Origin: an uncultured Lachnospiraceae bacterium
Lineage (GTDB): Bacteria; Bacillota; Clostridia; Lachnospirales; Lachnospiraceae
Length of the DNA: 6,544 nt
Assembly: GCA_902797475.1 (NCBI GenBank)
Contig: CADBTG010000037.1
Span: forward strand, 1-6,544
Direction: 5' to 3'
Shown here: in pieces, positions 1 through 5,395 of the stretch
How the letters are laid out: every line of letters begins with the position of its first letter
Numbering within the stretch: the stretch's first letter is position 1
Made by a program: the position numbers and the translations under genes
The notes under the pieces: generated by a model
The model's input: the letters and a program-made list of their open reading frames with translations, nothing else
Databases searched by the model: none
Told to the model about the DNA's origin: nothing

Positions 1-3
1 AGT

Positions 4-44
4 AATGCCGCAGCATTATCGGAATAACGATGCTGCGGCATTTT
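4..44. terminator. 13-bp perfect inverted repeat at the 3' end of dus, probable terminator
   Basis: Bases 4-16 (AATGCCGCAGCAT) and 30-42 are exact reverse complements around a 13-nt loop. Read on the plus strand the stem runs into TTTT (41-44), the shape of an intrinsic terminator for a gene entering from the left edge. Read on the minus strand it lies at the end of dus: its first arm encodes the last Asn-Ala-Ala-Ala codons and the dus stop codon (16-18) sits at the loop and second arm. The minus-strand U-tract would lie beyond the window, so bidirectional use is likely but not shown. Confidence 0.65.
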
Positions 45-933
45 CATATTCATAAAGCTTTTTTGATTTGAAAAGCTGTTTCAGTTCCTTTTTGCGGTCG
101 GGATACCGGTCCTGCAGGTACGCCCAGATTTCTTTTAATTTGAACAGCGTCGGCGTTTCGGTGAAGGCTTTGAGGTTCTCCTCCTTCAATTCCGTAAGCC
201 AGGCTCTGATTTCGTCATCGCTTACGGGTGCCTGTCCGTGCAGTTCGCCGAGAAGCCCCGGGTTTCTCAGCATTCCCCGTCCGATCATGACGGCTTTGAT
301 TTCGGGGAACTCTGCAATCAGCTGCTCGTAATCCGAAACCGTGCAGATGTCTCCGTTATAAACGAGCGGCATCTTCGCGTGCTCATATGCATAGGCAAAT
401 GTGCCGATTCTGACGGGCGGTTTGTACATGTCGGTCTTGAGCCGCGGGTGGACAATCAGCTCGGTCATCGGGAAACGGTTATATAACGTAAGAAGCTCCG
501 GCCAGACCGATTCGTCGTCGTAGCCGACACGGGTTTTGACCGAAATCGGGAGAGGACATTTCTCGAAGATCTCATCAAGAAATGCCGAAAGTGCGGGGAT
601 GTCACGCAGGAATCCGCTTCCGCGCCCTTTGCCGGTAACGGTCCCCGACGGGCAACCGAGATTCAGGTTCACGGTTTCGTAGCCGCATTCCTTCATCATG
701 GCGGCGATTTGCAGGAAATCTTCGGCCTTGTTGGAGAGAATCTGCGGAATGACGGGGACGCTGTCCTTTGCCGGATCGGACTTTTTCAGCTCCTTCGTAT
801 TGAAGCCGGTGTTTCCGAAGAACGGCGTGTACATCCGGTCAAACGGAAAGAAGTGCTTCTGATAAATTGTCCGAAACAGTGCTCCGGTTATGCCTTCGAG
901 CGGCGCCATATAAAACTGCATGGTATTTGTCAA
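16..933 (-). CDS. dus: tRNA-dihydrouridine synthase (FMN-dependent)
   Basis: Reduces specific uridines in the D-loop region of tRNA to dihydrouridine in the cytoplasm, using FMN and NADPH. Seen in the 305 residues: MAPLEGITG at 9-17 (FMN-site start of the TIM barrel), PQIL at 63-66, NLNLGCPSG at 89-97 with the family's catalytic cysteine at Cys94, VKTRVG at 132-137, the HPR motif with His162, NGDI at 193-196 and GRG at 218-220; a charged, helical C-terminal part (about 240-305) fits the tRNA-binding domain. Length is normal for the family. The longest frame opens with TTG at 931-933; an in-frame ATG at 919-921 would give a protein starting MQFYMAPLEG, which matches relatives better, so the start is uncertain by 4 codons. 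The only good Shine-Dalgarno (951-954, within AAAGGAGAG on the minus strand) is 17 nt from the TTG, with a small hairpin between. The exact Dus subtype and target uridine cannot be assigned. Confidence 0.93.
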   Translation of the reverse strand: MTNTMQFYMAPLEGITGALFRTIYQKHFFPFDRMYTPFFGNTGFNTKELKKSDPAKDSVPVIPQILSNKAEDFLQIAAMMKECGYETVNLNLGCPSGTVTGKGRGSGFLRDIPALSAFLDEIFEKCPLPISVKTRVGYDDESVWPELLTLYNRFPMTELIVHPRLKTDMYKPPVRIGTFAYAYEHAKMPLVYNGDICTVSDYEQLIAEFPEIKAVMIGRGMLRNPGLLGELHGQAPVSDDEIRAWLTELKEENLKAFTETPTLFKLKEIWAYLQDRYPDRKKELKQLFKSKKLYEYENAAASLFR

Positions 934-974
934 GGAAGCGTGCGGCTTCTCTCCTTTCTTTCGGAAACGAGACG

Positions 975-1002
975 ATTATAGCACGCGGACCGGGTTTTGC
1001 AA
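975..1002 (-). promoter_or_regulatory. Predicted sigma-A promoter of dus, extended -10
   Basis: On the minus strand: -10 TATAAT (975-980) is a perfect consensus, preceded by TGC (extended -10), with a -35 of TTGCAA (997-1002, 4 of 6 matches) at a 16-bp spacing. The start point would fall near 968, giving a leader of about 35 nt to the TTG codon. It lies back to back with the promoter of the YitT-family gene; the two -35 boxes are 11 bp apart. Confidence 0.7.
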
Positions 1003-1013
1003 AGCCGGAATCG

Positions 1014-1042
1014 TTGAAATCGCCGTTTGGCTGTGTTATACT
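1014..1042 (+). promoter_or_regulatory. Predicted sigma-A promoter of the YitT-family gene
   Basis: TTGAAA (1014-1019), a 17-bp spacer, then TATACT (1037-1042) with TGT just before it, an extended -10. Transcription would start near 1049, about 27 nt before the chosen ATG at 1076. This supports rejecting the longer reading frame that opens at 920, since that start would lie upstream of the transcript. Confidence 0.7.
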
Positions 1043-1075
1043 TTTTGCAGAATGTGCACGGAAAGGCGGACGGAT

Positions 1076-1918
1076 ATGAGCAAACGGATTGAAACGTTTC
1101 TTTCGTATGTTGTCATCATGCTGGGGGCTCTTTTGGCGAGCTTTTCCGTCGTATGCATTTTGATTCCGAACGACGCGATTGATTACGGCACCGCCGGCAT
1201 CGCGATTCTGATCAGCAAGCTGAACGGCTGGAACCTGTCCGCGTGCGTTGCGGCCGTATTTGCCCCGTTTCTGATTCTCGGCTTCATCATCCTCGGGAAG
1301 GGCTTCGGCCTGCGGGCCATCTGGGGTTCGCTCGTTTACACGGCCGGCATTTCCGTCTTCGAGCGGGTGCCGTTTGAGCTGAACACCGAGCATTTCCTTG
1401 CGGTTGTATTCGGCGGCGCGATTCTCGGCGCGGGACTTTCCCTGATCCTGAAAAGCGGCGGCTGCATCGACGGCTCGGAGATCTTCGCCAACATCGTAGT
1501 CAGCAAAATTTCCGGCAAAACCGGCAAAAGCTTCAGCATGACCTACCTGTTGATCGGCTTCAACGCCTGCGTTTATGCGGCCGTATTTCTTCTGCTGAAC
1601 CGGAACGCGGCGCTGATGAGTCTTCTTGTATACGTCGTCGCATCTTCCATCATCAACCACTTCACTGACCGCTACGAAGCAATCAAGCAGGTGACGATCA
1701 TTACGAAGGAGGAAAATGCGAACGCTCTCGCCGCAGCCATCAAGGAAGAGATGAACAAAACCTGCACGACGATGGATTCGTTCGGCATGATTTCGGGGCG
1801 GAACAAGATGCTGATCTGCTATGTCAACTACTTCGAACTGCCTAAGATTAAGGAACTGATCGGGAAGAGCGGAGGGGCATTTACCACCATTTCGACAGTT
1901 GATGAAATCGTTAAATGA
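1076..1918 (+). CDS. YitT family membrane protein with C-terminal DUF2179 domain
   Basis: A 280-residue integral membrane protein of the YitT family, widespread in Firmicutes and mostly without a firmly known substrate. Hydrophobic segments lie at about 10-30, 55-74, 80-97, 106-126, 154-174 and 178-195. Family hallmarks are the IPNDAIDYGTAGIA region (30-43) and the glycine-rich SGGCIDGSEI (127-136). Residues from about 206 to 280 (QVTIITKEEN to DEIVK) form a soluble alpha/beta DUF2179-type domain, proposed in the family to bind a ligand or act as a regulator. The ATG at 1076 was chosen over an upstream in-frame start at 920 because GGAAAGG (1060-1066) is well placed, the predicted promoter is at 1014-1042, and the extra 52 residues look nothing like the family. 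It has its own promoter, is divergent from dus, and ends 5 bp before the CIRCE palindrome. Function beyond membrane location is not inferable. Confidence 0.9.
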   Translation: MSKRIETFLSYVVIMLGALLASFSVVCILIPNDAIDYGTAGIAILISKLNGWNLSACVAAVFAPFLILGFIILGKGFGLRAIWGSLVYTAGISVFERVPFELNTEHFLAVVFGGAILGAGLSLILKSGGCIDGSEIFANIVVSKISGKTGKSFSMTYLLIGFNACVYAAVFLLLNRNAALMSLLVYVVASSIINHFTDRYEAIKQVTIITKEENANALAAAIKEEMNKTCTTMDSFGMISGRNKMLICYVNYFELPKIKELIGKSGGAFTTISTVDEIVK

Positions 1919-1923
1919 ATTTG

Positions 1924-1950
1924 TTAGCACTCGTCACGCGCGAGTGCTAA
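1924..1950. promoter_or_regulatory. CIRCE operator (HrcA binding site) of groESL
   Basis: TTAGCACTC (1924-1932), 9 bases, then GAGTGCTAA (1942-1950): an exact match to the CIRCE consensus, bound by the heat-shock repressor HrcA. It sits 7 bp upstream of the -35 box of the groES promoter rather than over the start point or in the leader, where it is found in classic cases such as Bacillus subtilis groESL. Base pairing extends one more pair inward (1933 with 1941), and TTTT follows at 1951-1954, so the same palindrome could also terminate the YitT-family transcript, whose stop codon ends at 1918. hrcA itself is not in the window. Confidence 0.97.
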
Positions 1951-1957
1951 TTTTCTG

Positions 1958-1986
1958 TTGACAACGCCTCTTTTTCGTGCTATAAC
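1958..1986 (+). promoter_or_regulatory. Sigma-A promoter of groES-groEL
   Basis: TTGACA (1958-1963, perfect) and TATAAC (1981-1986, 5 of 6) are separated by 17 bp, with TGC directly before the -10 (extended -10). Expected start point is near 1992-1996. It is the strongest-looking promoter in the window, as expected for groE; no sigma-32-like element is apparent, consistent with control by HrcA at the adjacent CIRCE. Confidence 0.88.
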
Positions 1987-1996
1987 TGTTTGTGCA

Positions 1997-2023
1997 GCGG
2001 GAACATGAAGACGTTGTTTCCGC
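1997..2023 (+). other. Predicted stem-loop at the 5' end of the groES leader
   Basis: GCGGGAACA (1997-2005) can pair with TGTTTCCGC (2015-2023): nine pairs including one G-U, with a 9-nt loop. Because transcription should start near 1992-1996, the stem begins within a few nucleotides of the mRNA's 5' end. Such 5'-terminal stems are known to slow mRNA decay. It is unrelated to the CIRCE palindrome, which is not transcribed from this promoter. The rest of the leader up to 2069 shows only short weak pairings. Confidence 0.5.
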
Positions 2024-2082
2024 ACATACGAAATATTGGTATTCGGACAGTTTTCCGGATACAGAGAACAGGAGGCAGTATC

Positions 2083-2370
2083 ATGAAGTTAAGACCTTTG
2101 GGTGACAAAGTGGTTTTAAAACAGAAAGCAGCGGAAGAGACCACGAAATCCGGCATTATCCTTACCACTTCCGCGCAGGAGAAGCCCCAGGAGGCAGTCG
2201 TTGTTGCAGTTGGCCCCGGCGGAATGGTTGACGGCAAGGAAGTAACGATGCTCGTTAAGGAAGGCGACCAGGTTATTTATTCCAAATATGCAGGAACCAA
2301 CGTGAAGCTCGGCGACGAGGAGTTCATCGTTGTGAAACAGAACGATATTATTGCTCTTGTGGAAGAGTAA
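2083..2370 (+). CDS. groES: Co-chaperonin GroES (Hsp10)
   Basis: Ten-kilodalton co-chaperonin that forms the heptameric lid of the GroEL ring and drives the folding cycle in the cytoplasm. The 95 residues match family length. MKLRPLGDKVVLK (1-13) is the conserved first strand; residues about 16-34 (AAEETTKSGIILTTSAQEK) are the mobile loop, with the hydrophobic IIL tripeptide (25-27) that docks on GroEL; VGPGG (43-47) opens the roof-loop region; EGDQVIYSKYAGTNVK (60-75) and the C-terminal NDIIALVEE are typical. The ATG at 2083 has a perfect AGGAGG (2070-2075) 7 nt upstream; an upstream in-frame start at 1990 would lie before the transcript and is rejected. First gene of a two-gene operon with groEL, 18 nt downstream, under CIRCE/HrcA control. 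Confidence 0.98.
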   Translation: MKLRPLGDKVVLKQKAAEETTKSGIILTTSAQEKPQEAVVVAVGPGGMVDGKEVTMLVKEGDQVIYSKYAGTNVKLGDEEFIVVKQNDIIALVEE

Positions 2371-2388
2371 GGAAGAAGGGGATTATTC

Positions 2389-4005
2389 ATGGCTAAAGAA
2401 CTGAAATATGATGTAGATGCCAGAAAGGCACTTGAGGCAGGCGTTAACCAGCTTGCCGACACCGTAAAGGTTACGCTCGGACCGAAGGGCCGCAACGTAG
2501 TTCTTGACAAAGGCTACGGCGCTCCGCTGATCACGAACGACGGTGTTACGATTGCAAAAGAGATTGAACTTACGGATGCATTTGAGAACATGGGCGCGCA
2601 GCTTCTTAAAGAAGTTGCCACCAAGACGAACGATGTTGCCGGTGACGGTACCACGACGGCTACGGTTCTTGCACAGGCAATGATCAACGAAGGCATGAAG
2701 AACCTGGCAGCAGGCGCGAATCCGATTGTTATTCGTAAGGGCATGAAGAAGGCTACCGAGACGGCTGTTGAGGCCCTGAAGGGCATGAGCTCTCCGGTTT
2801 CCGGCAAGGAGCATATTGCTAAGGTCGCGACGATTTCCTCCGGCAGTGAGGAAGTAGGCGCTCTGGTTGCCGACGCCATGGAGAAGGTTACCGACAACGG
2901 TGTCATCTCCATCGAGGAAGGCAAGTCCATGAAGACCGAGCTTGAGGTCGTACAGGGCATGCAGTTTGACAAGGGCTACTGCTCCGCATACATGGCTACC
3001 GATATGGACAAGATGGAAGCCCGTCTGACCAACCCGCTCATCCTTCTGACCGATAAGAAGATCAGCAATATCCAGGATATTCTTCCGATTCTCGAGGAAG
3101 TTGTTAAGAGCGGACGTCAGCTTCTGATCATCGCAGAGGACGTTGAGGGCGAAGCTCTTTCGACGTTGATTCTCAATAAGCTGCGTGGCACATTTACCGT
3201 TGTTGCCGTTAAGGCACCCGGCTACGGCGACCGCAGAAAAGAAATGCTGCAGGATATCGCAATCCTGACCGGCGGCCAGGTAATTTCCGAGGAAGTCGGC
3301 CTGACGCTTAAGGATACAAAGATTGATCAGCTCGGCGAAGCCAAGAACGTTACGGTTATGAAGGAATCCACGACGATTGTGGACGGCGCAGGCGACAAGG
3401 CTGCCGTGAACGCACGTATCGCGCAGATTAAGGCACAGTACGAGACGTCCACGTCCACATTTGACAAGGAGAAGCTTCAGGAGCGTATGGCTAAGCTCGC
3501 AGGCGGCGTTGCCGTTATCCGTGTCGGCGCTGCTACCGAGACCGAGATGAAGGAAGCAAAGCTTCGTCTTGAGGACGCCATTGCCGCTACGAAGGCTGCT
3601 GTTGAGGAAGGCATCATCGCAGGCGGCGGTTCCGCTTACCTGCATGCAATCGATAAGGTTGCCGCTGTTGCAGCCAAGATGGAAGGCGACGAGAAGACCG
3701 GCGCCAACATCATCCTGAAAGCCCTTCAGGCACCGCTTCTGATCATTGCGAAGAATGCCGGTTACGAAGGCACCGTCATTGTCGATAAGGTTATGCACTC
3801 GAAGCCCGGCATCGGATTTGATGCTTACAAGGGCGAATATGTTGACATGGTTGAGAACGGAATCATCGATCCCGTTAAGGTTACGCGTTGCGCACTGGAG
3901 AATGCTACAAGCGTTGCCGCTACCCTTCTGACGACCGAAGCGGTTGTTGCCATCAAGAAGGAGCCTCAGCCTGCCGCACCGGCTGCACCCGACATGGGAT
4001 ACTAA
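2389..4005 (+). CDS. groEL: Chaperonin GroEL (Hsp60)
   Basis: ATP-driven double-ring chaperonin that encloses and folds non-native proteins with GroES. It has 538 residues. Seen: N-terminal equatorial domain with VTLGPKGRNVVLD (28-40), Asp51 and the nucleotide site GDGTTTATVL (85-94, Asp86); apical domain about 190-370 with YCSAYMATDMDKMEA (197-211) and KAPGYGDRR (275-283); the ATP-hydrolysis aspartate at Asp396; the chaperonin signature AAVEEGIIAGGG (403-414); and the C-terminal equatorial part. The tail ends PQPAAPAAPDMGY, a Pro/Ala-rich sequence in place of the Gly-Gly-Met repeats of the Escherichia coli protein. The ATG follows AAGGGG (2376-2381) by 7 nt, and 18 nt separate it from groES, so the two are co-transcribed. 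The gene contains no TTA, CTA or TCA codon, as shown by an open antisense frame in the same register, which fits the codon bias of a highly expressed gene. Confidence 0.99.
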   Translation: MAKELKYDVDARKALEAGVNQLADTVKVTLGPKGRNVVLDKGYGAPLITNDGVTIAKEIELTDAFENMGAQLLKEVATKTNDVAGDGTTTATVLAQAMINEGMKNLAAGANPIVIRKGMKKATETAVEALKGMSSPVSGKEHIAKVATISSGSEEVGALVADAMEKVTDNGVISIEEGKSMKTELEVVQGMQFDKGYCSAYMATDMDKMEARLTNPLILLTDKKISNIQDILPILEEVVKSGRQLLIIAEDVEGEALSTLILNKLRGTFTVVAVKAPGYGDRRKEMLQDIAILTGGQVISEEVGLTLKDTKIDQLGEAKNVTVMKESTTIVDGAGDKAAVNARIAQIKAQYETSTSTFDKEKLQERMAKLAGGVAVIRVGAATETEMKEAKLRLEDAIAATKAAVEEGIIAGGGSAYLHAIDKVAAVAAKMEGDEKTGANIILKALQAPLLIIAKNAGYEGTVIVDKVMHSKPGIGFDAYKGEYVDMVENGIIDPVKVTRCALENATSVAATLLTTEAVVAIKKEPQPAAPAAPDMGY

Positions 4006-4015
4006 GCAGCACATA

Positions 4016-4028
4016 CCCGCACAGCGGG
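4016..4028 (+). other. Small GC-rich hairpin just after groEL
   Basis: CCCGC (4016-4020), loop ACA, GCGGG (4024-4028), 10 nt past the groEL stop codon. It has no following T-run, so it is not an intrinsic terminator by itself; it may protect the 3' end or be chance. Confidence 0.35.
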
Positions 4029-4043
4029 AACAATCCGATACTT

Positions 4044-4072
4044 ACAGGGGGCCGTTCACGACCCCCTGTTTT
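4044..4072 (+). terminator. Probable Rho-independent terminator of groESL
   Basis: ACAGGGGG (4044-4051) pairs with CCCCCTGT (4062-4069) across a 10-nt loop, followed by TTTT (4069-4072). The stem is strong but the T-run is short. The Shine-Dalgarno of the next gene begins only 6 nt after it and no promoter is visible in between, which suggests partial read-through. Confidence 0.75.
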
Positions 4073-4089
4073 CATAAGAGGAGTATCTT

Positions 4090-5349
4090 ATGGACAGCAA
4101 AAACTTCACGCGATTCGATATGAGCAAGCCGCCGGTACGGACGAAATGGTACCTGCGGCCTTTGACGTATATCCTGAGTGCGCCTGACGTCTTTAAACAC
4201 CGGACGAAGATCACGAAGACCCGCACGGAAGGGCTCAAGCCGCCGTATCTGATGCTTTGCAATCATAATTCCTTTTTGGATTTCAAGGTTCTGACGAAGG
4301 CCATCTTCCCGAGCCGCGCCAATTATGTTGTCGCGATTGACGGTTTCATCGGCAGGGAGAAGCTTCTTCGGAACGTGGGCTGCATCTGCAAGCGCAAATT
4401 CACGAACGATATCGTCCTCGTGAAGCAGCTGAAGCAGGTGCTCAAAAACGGGGATATCGCGGTTGTGTATCCGGAGGCCCGTTATTCACTTTGTGGAACA
4501 ACGGCTGTGCTTCCGGAATCTCTCGGAAAGCTTTGCAAGGTCATGAAGGTTCCGGTCGTGACATTTATCTGCCACGGAAACCATGTGACCTCGCCGTTTT
4601 GGAATCTGCACGACCGCGGCATCAAGCCGACCGAAGCGGAGATGACGCTTTTATTCACGCCGGAGGAACTTGCCGGGATGAGCGTTGAGGAGATTAACAA
4701 AAAGCTCGTCGAAGCATTTCAATATGACGATTACCGGTGGCAGAAGGAACGCGGACTCCGGACGAAATACAAAAAGCGCGCCGAGGGACTGCAAAAGGTG
4801 CTCTATCAGTGCCCTGCCTGTAAAACCGAGTTCCGGATGGAAACGGAAGGAACGAAGCTTCGCTGCAAGGCCTGCGGGAAGACCTGGGTATTAAACGAGT
4901 TAAACGAGCTGACCGCAGAGGACGGGCAGACCGAGTTCTCCCATATTCCCGACTGGTATGAATGGGAGCGCAGCAATGTGCGGGCCGAAGTGGAGGCCGG
5001 CACATACACAAGCGGAGAGCTCGATGTCCATGTGGATTCGCTTCCGAATGCGAAGGGCTATGTCCGGCTCGGAAACGGGAAAATGGTACACGACGAAAAG
5101 GGCTTTCGCGTGTGGGGCACCGATGATCAGGGCATGGCATTTTCCATGGAGATTCCGGCCGCGACGCAGTATTCGGTTCATATCGAGTACGAATACCTCG
5201 GCAAATACGGGGACTGCGTCGATTTGAACACGCTTCAGGACACCTGGTACGTGTACCCGCACGGGAACGATTTCGCCGTCACGAAGATGGCGCTTGCGAC
5301 CGAGGAACTGTACCAGAAGATCAGACGAGAAGAGAATAAGAAGGCATAA
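4090..5349 (+). CDS. PlsC-like 1-acylglycerol-3-phosphate acyltransferase family protein with zinc ribbon
   Basis: Likely transfers a fatty acyl group to a lysophospholipid or related acceptor at the cytoplasmic membrane face; the real acceptor is not known from sequence. In the 419 residues the acyltransferase domain covers about 50-210: the catalytic HX4D motif is His59 to Asp64 in CNHNSFLDFK, and YPEARYS (127-133) stands where classical enzymes have FPEGTRS, with the glycine replaced by alanine. Residues 241-262 form a zinc ribbon (CPAC, then CKAC 15 residues after its last cysteine). A third region, about 283-415, starts SHIPDWYEWER and includes YSVHIEYEYLGKYGDCVDLNT (361-381); I do not recognise it as a named domain. 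No long hydrophobic segment is evident. AGGAG (4079-4083) lies 6 nt before the ATG. It has no clear promoter of its own and follows the groE terminator closely. Confidence 0.85.
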   Translation: MDSKNFTRFDMSKPPVRTKWYLRPLTYILSAPDVFKHRTKITKTRTEGLKPPYLMLCNHNSFLDFKVLTKAIFPSRANYVVAIDGFIGREKLLRNVGCICKRKFTNDIVLVKQLKQVLKNGDIAVVYPEARYSLCGTTAVLPESLGKLCKVMKVPVVTFICHGNHVTSPFWNLHDRGIKPTEAEMTLLFTPEELAGMSVEEINKKLVEAFQYDDYRWQKERGLRTKYKKRAEGLQKVLYQCPACKTEFRMETEGTKLRCKACGKTWVLNELNELTAEDGQTEFSHIPDWYEWERSNVRAEVEAGTYTSGELDVHVDSLPNAKGYVRLGNGKMVHDEKGFRVWGTDDQGMAFSMEIPAATQYSVHIEYEYLGKYGDCVDLNTLQDTWYVYPHGNDFAVTKMALATEELYQKIRREENKKA

Positions 5350-5350
5350 G

Positions 5351-5385
5351 AAAAGCCGGTCTCCCGTAAAGGAGATCGGCTTTTT
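5351..5385. terminator. Bidirectional terminator between convergent genes
   Basis: Bases 5351-5364 pair with 5371-5384 (14 pairs, A-run outside, GC-rich inside, 6-nt loop CGTAAA), followed by TTTTT (5381-5385) on the plus strand and TTTT on the minus strand. On the plus-strand RNA the pair 5359/5376 is G-U; on the minus-strand RNA it becomes an A-C mismatch, so termination should be somewhat stronger for the acyltransferase than for the convergent gene. It begins 1 bp after one stop codon and ends 10 bp from the other. Confidence 0.9.
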
Positions 5386-5395
5386 CAACGAAAGG

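Noticed and set aside
920..1075. N-terminal extension of the YitT-family protein by 52 residues
   Set aside because: It lies upstream of the predicted promoter and start point, overlaps the dus promoter, and the residues do not resemble the family.
839..1930. 363-codon open frame antisense to the YitT-family gene
   Set aside because: Same register as the YitT-family gene, open through its lack of TTA/CTA/TCA codons; the translation is rich in charged and low-complexity sequence and also overlaps the promoters and the dus start.
1990..2082. N-terminal extension of GroES by 31 residues
   Set aside because: The TTG at 1990 lies at or before the predicted transcription start, and a perfect AGGAGG fixes the ATG at 2083, giving normal GroES length.
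2383..4014. 543-codon open frame antisense to groEL
   Set aside because: It is in the same codon register as groEL, so it stays open simply because groEL lacks TTA, CTA and TCA codons. The translation has no family features, and groEL is certain.
1995..4032. 11-bp repeat CAGCGGGAACA in the groES leader (1995-2005) and the groEL trailer (4022-4032)
   Set aside because: It suggests leader-trailer pairing because the leader also holds the complement TGTTTCCGC, but several 11-base matches are expected by chance in a window of this size.
4037..4042. GATACT as a possible -10 box for the acyltransferase
   Set aside because: Only four of six matches, no -35 at the proper distance, and it lies before the terminator hairpin.
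4694..5388. Antisense open frames over the acyltransferase
   Set aside because: Arg/Pro/Ser-rich or unstructured translations without good start sites; the plus-strand gene has catalytic motifs, a ribosome binding site and a matching terminator.
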